A stretch of DNA of 33,241 nucleotides from an uncultured Clostridium sp. (GTDB taxonomy: Bacteria > Bacillota > Clostridia > Lachnospirales > Lachnospiraceae), in the NCBI GenBank assembly GCA_958442925.1, contig CAUCIO010000005.1:1-33241 (forward strand), in the 5' to 3' direction. The position numbers were made by a program, and so were the translations under genes. Of this stretch, positions 8,492 through 16,497 are shown one piece after another. Positions within the stretch are counted from its first letter, which is position 1, and each line of letters begins with the position of its first letter. Under the pieces are notes generated by a model. The model worked only from the letters and a program-made list of their open reading frames with translations. It searched no databases and was not told the DNA's origin.

Positions 8492-9148
8492 ATGAACAAG
8501 TTTTTGAATGATATAAGAAGGACAGAAAATCCTGTATCTGGTAATAGAAAAATTATAAATACCATAGCTGTATTGTTCCTTGGAACAGCTTTGGGGACTT
8601 TTTCAAAATTTTTGGATTTTCGTCAAGCTGAACTGCCAAGTGTGCTTATGGCAATAGATGGAGCATTAGATGTTCATAATTTTCTTGGACGTTTTGCAAT
8701 TTGGGTATTGATTGCACTGTGTATTTCTATTTATAGTAGTTCGGCAATAAGAGCAAGTGTTAATGTTTTTGTGTTTTTTGTTGGTATGGTTACAAGTTAC
8801 TATTTGTATTCAAACTATGTTGCGGGCTTTTTCCCAAGAAGCTACGCTATGATTTGGTGTGGCTTTACCATTATTTCTCTGTTCTTGGCATTTATCTGTT
8901 GGTATGCGAAAGGGAAAAGCAAACCGGCATTTATGCTGTCAATATTGATTTTAGCAGTATTGTTTAACATGATTTTCGTATATGGATGGGGATATTTCGA
9001 AGCGCGCTCTGTTTTAGAATTGGTAGTCTTTATTATTGGACTTACTGTTTTGAGGAGGGATACATTGAGAAGTTCTGTGCTAATGGGAACAATTAGCATA
9101 GTTCTTGCATTTTTACTTAATATGGTCATTCCATTCCATTTTGGATAA
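8492..9148 (+). CDS. AT-rich integral membrane protein, DUF6518-like
   Basis: A protein of 218 residues with six or seven hydrophobic segments and few charged residues. The central sequence RASVNVFVFFVGMVTSYYLY followed by GFFPRSYAMIW resembles a family of small clostridial integral membrane proteins that I associate with DUF6518; this is recollection, not a search. I chose the second ATG (8492) because GGAG at 8482-8485 directly abuts the first ATG at 8486. The gene and its leader are visibly richer in A and T and use more A/T-ending codons than its neighbours, suggesting separate acquisition. A TATAAT at 8444-8449 may be its -10 box. No function is assigned. Confidence 0.75.
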   Translation: MNKFLNDIRRTENPVSGNRKIINTIAVLFLGTALGTFSKFLDFRQAELPSVLMAIDGALDVHNFLGRFAIWVLIALCISIYSSSAIRASVNVFVFFVGMVTSYYLYSNYVAGFFPRSYAMIWCGFTIISLFLAFICWYAKGKSKPAFMLSILILAVLFNMIFVYGWGYFEARSVLELVVFIIGLTVLRRDTLRSSVLMGTISIVLAFLLNMVIPFHFG

Positions 9149-9284
9149 ATAATTTTCCCGTTTGTATGTGTACCTGATAAGCCAAGAATCCCCTGAATTA
9201 TATCTCCCTTACAGCCACTGCTCCCCTCCGTCAGCTGCCCGGCTCTGTCAATGTACGAAAATAAATACAAAATCTCCTGAAAAA

Positions 9285-9326
9285 AAGTGCTTTACAAAAG
9301 CACTTTAGTATGCTACCATAGTAGCA
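9285..9326 (+). promoter_or_regulatory. Promoter and palindromic operator of the amino acid ABC operon
   Basis: TTTACA (9291-9296), a 17-bp spacer and TACCAT (9314-9319) form a weak sigma-A type promoter 50-80 bases before the substrate-binding protein gene. A perfect dyad TGCTAC-CATA-GTAGCA (9311-9326) covers the -10 box, as a repressor operator would. The -35 lies in a second perfect dyad, AAAGTGCTT-TACA-AAGCACTTT-like (about 9284-9305). The regulator is not identifiable here. Confidence 0.5.
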
Positions 9327-9370
9327 CAATAAAACACGGAAAATCACAGAGATTAACAGGAGGAGCGGTT

Positions 9371-10264
9371 ATGAAAAAGAGAGTATGGGCAATGGGAGCA
9401 GCAGTTATGATGATGGGAGTACTGACAGCCTGCTCAGGAGGAGCAGGTTCCAAAGAGACTTCCGCACAGGCAGAGGAAACTAAGGCGGAAAGTACAGAGG
9501 CAGCAGCTGCTGAGAGCGAGGAGAATGGAGAAGAGACGAAGCAGGCGGACGGAGAGGATAAGGCTTCGGAAGGAACCTTTACAGTGGGCTTTGACCAGGA
9601 TTTCCCTCCTATGGGCTTTGTGGGAGAGGACGGAGAGTACACAGGCTTTGATCTGGAGCTGGCTCAGGAGACAGCTAAGAGGATGGGACTTACCTATGTG
9701 GCACAGCCGATTGCCTGGGATGCGAAAAACATGGAGCTGGAGTCAGGAAATATCGACTGTATCTGGAACGGCTTTACCATGACAGGCAGAGAGGATGAAT
9801 ATACCTGGTCTGAGCCCTACATGGAAAACAGCCAGGTGGTAGTGGTAATGGAGGATTCAGGAATTGAGACGCTTGCAGATCTGGCCGGAAAGATTGTAGA
9901 GGTTCAGGCAGATTCTTCTGCAGAGGCAGCTCTCAAGGAGATGACAGATCTGACATCTACCTTTGGAACACTTCAGACAACACCAGATTATAATACAGCA
10001 TTTATGGATCTGGAAATGGGCAGCGTAGATGCCATTGCTATGGACGTAATTGTGGCTGGCTACCAGATGCAGGAGAGAGAAGGAAACTTTAAGATTCTGG
10101 ATGAAACACTGGCATCTGAGGAATATGCGATTGGTTTTAAAAAGGGAAATACAGAGCTGTGCGAGAAGGTGCAGAAGACATTAGAGGAGATGGCTGAGGA
10201 CGGAACCATGGCTGAGATTTCTAAGAAATGGTTCGGCGAGGACATTACTACGATTGGAAAGTAG
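9371..10264 (+). CDS. Polar amino acid ABC transporter substrate-binding lipoprotein
   Basis: A family 3 solute-binding protein of 297 residues. The signal peptide ends in the lipobox LTAC (Cys21), so the protein is membrane-anchored outside the cell. A Glu/Ala/Ser-rich linker runs to about residue 65. The binding domain begins with TFTVGFDQDFPPMGF, typical of glutamine, cystine and general polar amino acid receptors, and contains GFDLELAQETAKRMG and NIDCIWNGFTMTGRE. ATG 9371 is preceded by AGGAGG at 9358-9363; an open frame extends upstream to 9287 but lacks a site. The permease and ATPase follow in one operon. Substrate specificity cannot be fixed from sequence. Confidence 0.93.
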   Translation: MKKRVWAMGAAVMMMGVLTACSGGAGSKETSAQAEETKAESTEAAAAESEENGEETKQADGEDKASEGTFTVGFDQDFPPMGFVGEDGEYTGFDLELAQETAKRMGLTYVAQPIAWDAKNMELESGNIDCIWNGFTMTGREDEYTWSEPYMENSQVVVVMEDSGIETLADLAGKIVEVQADSSAEAALKEMTDLTSTFGTLQTTPDYNTAFMDLEMGSVDAIAMDVIVAGYQMQEREGNFKILDETLASEEYAIGFKKGNTELCEKVQKTLEEMAEDGTMAEISKKWFGEDITTIGK

Positions 10265-10302
10265 GCATAACAGAAAAAAGACAGGATAGGGGATAAAAAG
10301 CC

Positions 10303-10953
10303 ATGAATTTATTGCAGATTATGAAACAGCTGGCAGGAGGAATGGGAACCAGCATTGAAATTTTTACAGTGACGCTTCTGGTCTCCCTTCCTCTGGGGCT
10401 TCTTATCTCCTTTGGAAGGATGTCAAAAAACCCGGTTTTAAGGACTGTGGTAAAATTTTATATTTCGATTATGCGTGGAACGCCTCTGATGCTTCAGCTG
10501 ATGGTAGTGTACTTTGGTCCTTACTATCTGTTTGGAATACGGGTAGGGAACGGATACCGGCTGTGGGCGGCCTTTATTGGTTTTGCTGTGAATTATGCTG
10601 CGTATTTCGCGGAAATTTACCGCAGCGGTATCCAGTCCATGCCGGTAGGGCAGTATGAGGCGGCTAAACTGTTGGGATACACGAAGAGTCAGACCTTTTT
10701 CCGCATTATTTTCCCCCAGGTGGTAAAGCGGATTCTGCCGTCGATTACCAACGAGGTGATCACCTTGGTAAAGGACACGTCCCTGGCTTTTACGATCAGT
10801 GTGATGGAGATGTTTACAGTAGCTAAGGCTCTGGCCTCCTCCCAGGTGAGTATGGTTCCTTTTGTGGCAGCAGGATTGTTTTATTATATTTTTAATCTGC
10901 TGGTGGCCTCCTTTATGGAGTATGCAGAGAAGAAAATGAATTATTATCAGTAG
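10303..10953 (+). CDS. Amino acid ABC transporter permease (HisM family)
   Basis: A 216-residue inner membrane permease with about five hydrophobic segments. The ATPase-contact EAA loop is EAAKLLGYTKSQTFF at residues 119-133, and the family hallmark YISIMRGTPLMLQL is at 53-66. In this importer type a single permease usually forms a homodimer, consistent with only one permease gene in the operon. The ribosome site is weak (AGGGG about 10 bases before ATG). It lies 38 bases after the receptor gene and 12 bases before the ATPase gene. Confidence 0.94.
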   Translation: MNLLQIMKQLAGGMGTSIEIFTVTLLVSLPLGLLISFGRMSKNPVLRTVVKFYISIMRGTPLMLQLMVVYFGPYYLFGIRVGNGYRLWAAFIGFAVNYAAYFAEIYRSGIQSMPVGQYEAAKLLGYTKSQTFFRIIFPQVVKRILPSITNEVITLVKDTSLAFTISVMEMFTVAKALASSQVSMVPFVAAGLFYYIFNLLVASFMEYAEKKMNYYQ

Positions 10954-10965
10954 CGGGGAGAGAAC

Positions 10966-11715
10966 ATGAGCGTATTAGAGATTAAAAATATTGAGAAATC
11001 CTTTGGAAGCAATCAGGTGTTAAAGGATATTTCCATTCAGGTGGAGGACGGAGAGATTATCTCTGTCATCGGCCCTTCCGGATCTGGAAAATCAACTTTG
11101 CTGCGGTGCGCGGCTATGCTGGAGACTATGGATCGGGGAGCTGTGCTCTACGCAGGAAAAAAGGCAGTGTGGAATGAGGGGGACGGCCGGGTTCAGTATG
11201 CAGGAAAAGAAGAGATGAAGGAGATCCAGTCCATGTATGGGCTGGTATTCCAGAATTTTAATCTGTTTCCCCACTATTCCGTTCTGAAAAATATCGTGGA
11301 CGCGCCGATCCATGTGCAGAAACGCAAGAGGGAGGAAGCAGAGGCAGAGGCGAGAGCTCTGTTAGAGAAGATGGGGCTTTCTGATAAGGCGGATATGTAT
11401 CCCTGCCAGCTGTCTGGAGGACAGCAGCAGAGAGTGGCGATTGCCAGAGCTCTGGCGCTGAATCCCAGGATACTCTTTTTTGATGAGCCGACTTCAGCCC
11501 TGGATCCGGAGCTGACAAAAGAGGTCTTAAAGGTAATCCGTTCTCTGGCGGATCTGAATATTGCCATGGTGATCGTAACCCATGAAATGGCCTTTGCCAG
11601 AGAGATCTCTGATAGAGTCATCTTTATGGAGGGCGGAGTGATTGTGGAGGAGGGAAAACCGGAGGAAGTTTTCACTTCAGAAAACGAAAGAACAAGGGCC
11701 TTTATCTCTGGCTGA
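10966..11715 (+). CDS. Amino acid ABC transporter ATP-binding protein (GlnQ/HisP family)
   Basis: A 249-residue ABC ATPase that powers the importer. The Walker A motif GPSGSGKST is at residues 36-44, the signature LSGGQQQ at 149-155, Walker B ILFFDEP at 169-175 and the switch histidine in VTHE near 206. Compared with usual GlnQ proteins the segment between Walker A and the Q-loop (residues about 62-88) is somewhat long and charged. The final eight codons lie within the terminator stem at 11691, so the C-terminal sequence is constrained by the RNA hairpin. Confidence 0.95.
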   Translation: MSVLEIKNIEKSFGSNQVLKDISIQVEDGEIISVIGPSGSGKSTLLRCAAMLETMDRGAVLYAGKKAVWNEGDGRVQYAGKEEMKEIQSMYGLVFQNFNLFPHYSVLKNIVDAPIHVQKRKREEAEAEARALLEKMGLSDKADMYPCQLSGGQQQRVAIARALALNPRILFFDEPTSALDPELTKEVLKVIRSLADLNIAMVIVTHEMAFAREISDRVIFMEGGVIVEEGKPEEVFTSENERTRAFISG

Positions 11716-11737
11716 GATAAAGGCCCTTGTTCTTTTT
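11691..11737 (+). terminator. Rho-independent terminator overlapping the end of the ABC ATPase gene
   Basis: AACAAGGGCCTTTATCTC (11691-11708) pairs perfectly over 18 bp with 11714-11731 across a 5-nt loop, followed by CTTTTTG. The stop codon TGA (11713-11715) sits at the loop/right-arm junction. It separates the operon from the convergent gene ending at 11749. Confidence 0.93.
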
Positions 11738-11748
11738 GTGAGTTCGCT

Positions 11749-12732
11749 TTAGTTTCCGCCCACATCCAGGCCGCTGTGGTAGGAGTAGTTTCCAAGCTCC
11801 ATGAGGAGCTTGTTAAAATCCTGTTCCTCCAGGGGAATGCCGTTTGAAAGGCAGGCATTGAAATAGTAGTATACATTGTGCAGCTTGTTCAGAGTCCGAT
11901 GGAACAGATCCACGAAGGAATCAGTAGAAGCCAGGGCCTTGTTCCAGGGGTTGCACCAGGGCTCGTGATCCAGGTTGCAGCATTTGCGGGGATCAGAGAA
12001 GGTGTCTGTTACCAGCTTGGCAGAAGCCACCGGATGATTGACAAAGATAGATTCTACTATGGCGATTCCGCCTTTTTTCTTTCCTGATTTATCAGCCAGA
12101 GTCCGGCATCCCACCCGCATGGCCCAGATGGAACGGTGAACCATGGCCGGAGTCATTTGAAAGTTATTCCGGTAAGTGATTGGATAGTAGGCATCGTTAA
12201 TGCAGTTGGCAAGAAAATGGGAGACAAACTGCATCTCCTGGCCGTTCAGGCAGATAGTGGCCGTCTGGTTAAATTCGGACGGCTTCTTTTTTTTGTATTT
12301 ATACAGGAGAATGGCATCAATATCATTTTCCAGGGCAGCGTGCTTTCCGTGATGGACAGCAGAGGGGTTGGAGGTATCGTATCCAATACGCCCATACACA
12401 TAAGGATGGCAGACGTAATCTGCGATGTAGTGGTTCATAAAGCCGGCCAGGTAAGCAATGGCCTGCTCTCTCTGCTGCCTGGACTGCAGATGGGAAAGCC
12501 GGTTCAGGGAGCAGCGGAAAAATTCATTAATATGGTGTTCATGCATATAGGAGCCTACATTTCTGTAATCTCTGTGGCGCAGAACAGGAATATAGTAGAA
12601 AAACATATCAGGTCCCTGAAGTCCCAGCTGGTAGAGCCAGCGGTATTTGGCGATAATGTGCTTCAGCTGGTTGTTGGGAAGATCATTGTAGGCTTTCATA
12701 CCGAAAATATAGTGAGTGGTAAATCCTGGCAT
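11749..12732 (-). CDS. Zinc-dependent phospholipase C family protein
   Basis: A 327-residue protein resembling the PF00882 zinc-dependent phospholipase C group. Candidate metal ligands and family landmarks are visible: His7 in FTTHYIFG, GPD at 40-42, HEHH at 64-67, His101 with Asp105 and His109 in NHYIADYVCHP, then HH at 127-128, His131 and Glu135. There is no signal peptide, so a cytoplasmic or membrane-associated hydrolase is more likely than a secreted toxin. I chose the ATG at 12732, which follows AAGGCGG, rather than an ATG eleven codons upstream. The + strand open frame opposite (12136-12792) is a shadow. It is transcribed alone, convergent with the ABC operon. Confidence 0.85.
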   Translation of the reverse strand: MPGFTTHYIFGMKAYNDLPNNQLKHIIAKYRWLYQLGLQGPDMFFYYIPVLRHRDYRNVGSYMHEHHINEFFRCSLNRLSHLQSRQQREQAIAYLAGFMNHYIADYVCHPYVYGRIGYDTSNPSAVHHGKHAALENDIDAILLYKYKKKKPSEFNQTATICLNGQEMQFVSHFLANCINDAYYPITYRNNFQMTPAMVHRSIWAMRVGCRTLADKSGKKKGGIAIVESIFVNHPVASAKLVTDTFSDPRKCCNLDHEPWCNPWNKALASTDSFVDLFHRTLNKLHNVYYYFNACLSNGIPLEEQDFNKLLMELGNYSYHSGLDVGGN

Positions 12733-12785
12733 ATAGATCCGCCTTCTTTCTATGAGAAATTTCAAGACTATCGTCTGCTAACATC

Positions 12786-12791
12786 AGTATA
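12786..12791 (-). promoter_or_regulatory. Extended -10 promoter of the phospholipase-like gene
   Basis: On the minus strand TGCTATACT gives an extended -10 (TGN followed by TATACT) about 50 bases before the chosen start at 12732. The -35 region is poor, which is common for extended -10 promoters. Confidence 0.45.
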
Positions 12792-12916
12792 GCACAATTT
12801 TTTGCCGGAGTGCAGGGGAAGAATCAGGAAATTATGATATTTTGCCGGGACTGGGTCATGGAATAAAAAAGGGATGCATACCCTTCATAGTATGACAGAA
12901 CGAGAGGGGGAGCAGA

Positions 12917-14275
12917 ATGGTTCAGTGGATTCGGGGAGCCGTGTGGGGGCCCTGGCTGACAGCTCTGTTTTTAGCGTCAGGAATTTATTTTACAGTCCGT
13001 TTCCGGGGATTTCAGATTACAGGAATTTCCAGATGGTGGAGAGAGACGGCCGGAAGTCTGTTTCGGAGTCAGAATGAAGAAAAAAAGAGCCAGTTTGCCT
13101 CTGCCTGTACGGCTCTGGCGGCTACCGTTGGAACGGGAAACATTGCAGGCGTAGCCGCTGCTGTGGCTGTAGGGGGACCAGGCGCCGTATTCTGGATGTG
13201 GGTGTCTGCTGCTTTTGGGATGATGACTGCCTACGCGGAGGTTTATCTGGGCAGAAAATATCGGTACAAAGATAAAAATGGAAGGCCTGTCTGCGGCCCC
13301 TACGCCTATCTGGAACGCGGCCTTAAAATGAGATGGCTGGGGCTTCTCTACGCGGCATTCTGCGTGCTGGCCTCTCTGGGGATGGGCAGCATGGTGCAGG
13401 CCAACGCAGTGGCTCAGAGTGCAGCCTTCTCGGCATCGTTTCCCCTGCCTGTCACAGGGGCAGTCCTGACAGTTCTCGTTATGGCTGTGATTTTTGGAGG
13501 CGCCGGGCGGATTTCTGCGGCCGCAGTCAGCCTGGTTCCTGTATCAGCCGCATTTTATATGGGCCTGTGCGCCGTAATCCTGCTGTTTCACGTAGGAGAG
13601 CTTCCGAAAGCATTTCTTCTTATATTTAAAGATGCTTTTTCAGCAGAAAGCGCAGCTGGGGGAGCGGCAGGAGTGCTGACTGGAAGAGCGCTGCGGTATG
13701 GAATTTCCAGAGGCGTATTTTCCAATGAAGCGGGGCTTGGCAGTCTGGCTGTGCTCCACGGGGAAGCTGAGGAGAGGGAGGGCTTAGAAAACTTTAGAAA
13801 TCAGTTCGCCAGAGAGCAGGGGATGTGGGCCATTTTCGAGGTGTTTTTTGATACAATTGTCAGCTGCACCATGACAGCTCTGGTGCTTTTGTGTGTGGGA
13901 GGCAGTCAGATACCAGCGGCGGCAGGCCAGGAAGAGGCAATGGCAGGAAGCGCCTGGGTGGCGTCCTGTTTTTCCTCCTGCTTTGGAAGGCTGGGAGGAG
14001 GGCTTGTATCCCTGGCAATGAGCCTGTTTGCCTTTGCCACCATTATCGCCTGGTTTTATCTGGGAAGCCAGGCGCTCAGCTATCTGACAGAGGAGAAGCC
14101 GTGGAAAAGAAGCGCTCAGCTGTGTTATGGTTTTTTGTATTTAAATGCCGTCTTTTTCGGCTGCGTGGCCAGGCTGACACTGGTGTGGGATTTATCGGAT
14201 ATCTTTAACGGGCTGATGGCAGTGCCCAACCTGATCGGGCTGTTTCTTCTGCGCCGCCAGGTGGAGAGGCCGTAG
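12917..14275 (+). CDS. Alanine/glycine:cation symporter (AGCS family)
   Basis: A 452-residue polytopic carrier with about ten membrane helices that imports alanine or glycine with sodium or protons. The family motif TGNIAGVA is at residues 73-80, followed by GGPGAVFWMW (86-95), and SNEAGLGS appears near residue 273. The length is at the short end of the family. The start follows a run AGAGGGGGAGC, a strong ribosome site. The gene appears to stand alone: it diverges from the phospholipase-like gene and is followed 39 bases later by the long hairpin at 14315. Confidence 0.93.
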   Translation: MVQWIRGAVWGPWLTALFLASGIYFTVRFRGFQITGISRWWRETAGSLFRSQNEEKKSQFASACTALAATVGTGNIAGVAAAVAVGGPGAVFWMWVSAAFGMMTAYAEVYLGRKYRYKDKNGRPVCGPYAYLERGLKMRWLGLLYAAFCVLASLGMGSMVQANAVAQSAAFSASFPLPVTGAVLTVLVMAVIFGGAGRISAAAVSLVPVSAAFYMGLCAVILLFHVGELPKAFLLIFKDAFSAESAAGGAAGVLTGRALRYGISRGVFSNEAGLGSLAVLHGEAEEREGLENFRNQFAREQGMWAIFEVFFDTIVSCTMTALVLLCVGGSQIPAAAGQEEAMAGSAWVASCFSSCFGRLGGGLVSLAMSLFAFATIIAWFYLGSQALSYLTEEKPWKRSAQLCYGFLYLNAVFFGCVARLTLVWDLSDIFNGLMAVPNLIGLFLLRRQVERP

Positions 14276-14314
14276 GAGAAGGGGAGAGGAAAAGAGTGAA
14301 GCCACCAAAAACAG

Positions 14315-14374
14315 ATGCACCAGGAAAAATTTCCTTGTTCCACTTAAAGTCACCGGAAATTTTTCCTGGTGCAT
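14315..14374. repeat. Long hairpin copy 2, perfect 20-20-20 constant-loop element
   Basis: Left arm 14315-14334 (ATGCACCAGGAAAAATTTCC) and right arm 14355-14374 pair perfectly over 20 bp. The 20-nt loop at 14335-14354 is TTGTTCCACTTAAAGTCACC, the exact reverse complement of the loop of the copy at 20658. The arms differ from those of that copy by two substitutions and a one-base bulge, and pairing is kept. It lies 39 bases after the symporter gene and has no long T-run, so a plain terminator role is not certain. Confidence 0.85.
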
Positions 14375-14709
14375 AAGGGGAGTTGATACAGCAGGAATGG
14401 AATGCTGGATATCATAAATACGCAGTGTCAGTAATTATTCACTGCGATGTGACATTAGTTAGGCAAAAACTGCAGGCCGGGCGATAATGGAGAGGCTTTC
14501 GCAGGGAGGTTCGTGCTAATTTTGGCCGCTGAGCGAAGTGTCTGAACCGTAAGGCGGGTTTTCGTTGTAGTTTCCTCTTTGGCATGGTATAATGAAACCA
14601 CAAAAGCATACATTTCACCACTTCAAACCTGGTTCCAGGTTCCTATTTCTCTGATTCCTATCTTTCAGAACATCAGAAAATCTATGCTTTTTCCCAAATT
14701 TATATCAGA

Positions 14710-14750
14710 GCAGGAGATTTTCAATTCTGGAAGCTCCTGCAAAAAGGAGG
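14710..14750 (+). promoter_or_regulatory. Leader with two mutually exclusive hairpins around the ribosome site
   Basis: CTCCTGC (14734-14740) can pair with GCAGGAG (14710-14716), or its CTCCT can pair with AGGAG (14745-14749) of the ribosome binding site ahead of ATG 14755. The first fold leaves the site open and the second closes it. Whether the cell uses this is inference. Confidence 0.35.
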
Positions 14751-14754
14751 TCAA

Positions 14755-15774
14755 ATGAATCAGAAACAACACAGCCGGAATGAAAGTTCGGCAGACTGGC
14801 GGCAGGCACAGCCACAGACGCTTCCACCCTCTCAGCAGGAAAATGTTCAAAGGCCAGTGAACCGCAGCTACAAGGATACGCTGTTTCGTATGCTCTTTCA
14901 TGAAAAGGAGGCCCTTCTGTCTCTTTATAACGCGGTGGGGCAGACGAATTACAGGGATGCGTCCCAGCTGGAAATTGTAACCTTAGAAAATGCCATTTAC
15001 ATGAACATGAAAAATGATCTGGCGTTTCTCATTAACCTGGAGCTGAATCTCTATGAGCACCAGTCCACCTGGAATCCCAACATGCCCCTGAGAGATCTTT
15101 TTTACGTGGCAAAGGAATATGAACAGTTAATCCGAAAGGAAACCCTCTATTCTTCCCGGCTGGTAAAGCTGCCTGTTCCCAGATTCCTCGTTTTCTGCAA
15201 CGGCAGGATGCCGGACCAGGCAGAAAAAATCGTCTTGAAGCTGTCGGATTCCTTTGAAAAACGGACTGAGGAACCGGAACTGGAGCTTAAGGTAACAGTG
15301 CTGAACATCAACGCCGGCTGTAACGAAACTTTGATGAGCGCCTGCAGACTGTTAAAGGAATATTCTCTCTATGTGGCCCGGGTTCGCACCTATGCTGCCC
15401 AGATGGATATGAACACGGCAGTCAACCGGGCGGTGGAGGAATGTATCAGCGAAGGAATCCTGGAAGATTTTCTTTTAAAATCACGGGCGGAGGTAGTTGC
15501 TATGAGCATTTTTGAATACGATGAAGAACGGGAGCGGGAGCTGATTAAGAAGGCGGAGTTTGAGTGTGGGAAGGAAGAGGGGCTTAAATTGGGCAAAGCT
15601 CAGGGCATTGAGTTGGGGAAGGCCCAAGGTGTTGCCCAGGGTATTATAGAAACCTGCCGGGAGGTAGGGCTTTCCAGGGAAGATACCATAGAAAAGCTTT
15701 GCAAAAAATTATCCCTGACTGAGGAAGAAGCCAGAAAGCAGATAGATTTATTCTGGCTTGAATCAGAAGAGTAA
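14755..15774 (+). CDS. Rpn family recombination-promoting nuclease / PD-(D/E)XK putative transposase
   Basis: A 339-residue protein of the Rpn/PDDEXK transposase-like group. The nuclease core is visible as NRSYKDTLFRMLF (36-48), Asp88 in KNDLAFLI, and Glu101 with Gln103 in LYEHQST, followed by NPNMPLRDLFY. The E-x-Q in place of E-x-K is usual in this family. The C-terminus has a short Gly/Lys/Gln repeat, LGKAQGIELGKAQGVAQG, also typical. Family members promote recombination or act in phage defence, and they occur in many copies in Lachnospiraceae genomes. The promoter is the extended -10 at 14585. No inverted repeats bounding a mobile unit were found. Confidence 0.85.
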   Translation: MNQKQHSRNESSADWRQAQPQTLPPSQQENVQRPVNRSYKDTLFRMLFHEKEALLSLYNAVGQTNYRDASQLEIVTLENAIYMNMKNDLAFLINLELNLYEHQSTWNPNMPLRDLFYVAKEYEQLIRKETLYSSRLVKLPVPRFLVFCNGRMPDQAEKIVLKLSDSFEKRTEEPELELKVTVLNINAGCNETLMSACRLLKEYSLYVARVRTYAAQMDMNTAVNRAVEECISEGILEDFLLKSRAEVVAMSIFEYDEERERELIKKAEFECGKEEGLKLGKAQGIELGKAQGVAQGIIETCREVGLSREDTIEKLCKKLSLTEEEARKQIDLFWLESEE

Positions 15775-15815
15775 GTATCGTTTTAAGACTGTCAAGGGGA
15801 GAAGAGGTAATACAT

Positions 15816-16388
15816 TTGAACAGATTATTTGATTATTTGGAGAATTATGGAATTCTTCTATGCAATTCAAATCCATATTTACCTTCATTAGATGATATTG
15901 GATGTGGATGGAAAGAAGTGACAGAACTTATTGATAATCAGTTAATGTTCTACTCTAAGTCATTTAAAAGGAGAACTGCATATCTTTCAAGAGAAGTATA
16001 CTTATTGCTTGATATGGTGAAAATAAAAAAACCTTTAACTATTCAGGCGGAATATATCTACGAATTATTAAAGAGGAAGCCGCCAGCAGATACCAAGTTT
16101 TTAAAAACAGTTTCTGCACCGATTCTTTCAAAGAAGAGTTATGCGGATGCTTTTAATTTTTTGTTGCAGGAGAGATATATAACTGCTGTTCAGAATGGGA
16201 CAAAGCTAAACGAAAATTGGTCAAGCTTTCTGTACGGAACAGAAAAGCAGTGGGAAATGCTTTCTCAGGGCTTGGAAGATATCCGAGGAACTATAAATAA
16301 AGACAAAGCTGTAGAGCGATTGTGGGAACTTGTAGGAGAAAAAATGGGCACAAAGGATTTTGCAGCTTTTGCAGGCCTCACATCTTAA
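15816..16388 (+). CDS. AT-rich protein, possibly AlkZ-related winged-helix protein
   Basis: A 190-residue soluble protein beginning with TTG at 15816, preceded by GAAGAGG. It shows an N-terminal WKEVTELIDNQLMFYSKSFKRRTAYLS segment and then a likely winged-helix region (about residues 75-125). This resembles proteins labelled AlkZ-related (DNA glycosylase-like winged helix), but I am not certain. The gene is clearly richer in A and T than its neighbours, with many AAA, TTT and ATT codons, suggesting foreign origin together with the Rpn-like gene 41 bases upstream. It ends before the ppiB promoter region. Confidence 0.55.
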   Translation: MNRLFDYLENYGILLCNSNPYLPSLDDIGCGWKEVTELIDNQLMFYSKSFKRRTAYLSREVYLLLDMVKIKKPLTIQAEYIYELLKRKPPADTKFLKTVSAPILSKKSYADAFNFLLQERYITAVQNGTKLNENWSSFLYGTEKQWEMLSQGLEDIRGTINKDKAVERLWELVGEKMGTKDFAAFAGLTS

Positions 16389-16391
16389 TTC

Positions 16392-16427
16392 TTGCAATCC
16401 TGCGCCACATTTGATACACTTGTATCA
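16392..16427 (+). promoter_or_regulatory. Probable ppiB promoter with a 16-bp palindrome
   Basis: TTGCAA (16392-16397), 17 bp and TACACT (16415-16420) form a candidate promoter. The perfect palindrome TGATACACTTGTATCA (16412-16427) covers the -10. A GC-rich dyad (GCCGGG...CCCGGC) lies just downstream at about 16433-16450. Confidence 0.4.
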
Positions 16428-16497
16428 GATTGGCCGGGACACGGCCCGGCGCCGCTTGCTGCAGATGGCGCTGTGAACATTCAGGAGGATATCACTT

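Larger units (their letters stand above)
14276..14754. other. 479-base intergenic region: hairpin, dyads and leader of the Rpn-like gene
   Basis: No credible gene was found here. The stretch holds the perfect 20/20/20 hairpin at 14315-14374, a dyad CGCAGTG...CACTGCG (14421-14446), an extended -10 promoter TGGTATAAT at 14585-14593 with a weak TTGTAG 17 bp upstream, a 16-bp palindrome AACCTGGTTCCAGGTT (14626-14641) and a leader hairpin at 14710-14740. The G-rich part at 14480-14565 shows no reading frame that I would defend. Confidence 0.6.

Noticed and set aside
9284..9305. The AAAGTGCTT/AAGCACTTT dyad as a terminator.
   Set aside because: A T-run follows it only on the minus strand, and there is no minus-strand gene ending there; on the + strand the tail is only TTTA.
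12136..12792. A 218-codon + strand open frame opposite the phospholipase-like gene.
   Set aside because: It lies antisense to a gene with clear family motifs and a good ribosome site, and its own translation has no family features.
14480..14565. The G-rich block upstream of the Rpn-like gene as a riboswitch or small RNA.
   Set aside because: I could not match it to any known RNA fold from sequence alone, and it lies upstream of the best promoter.
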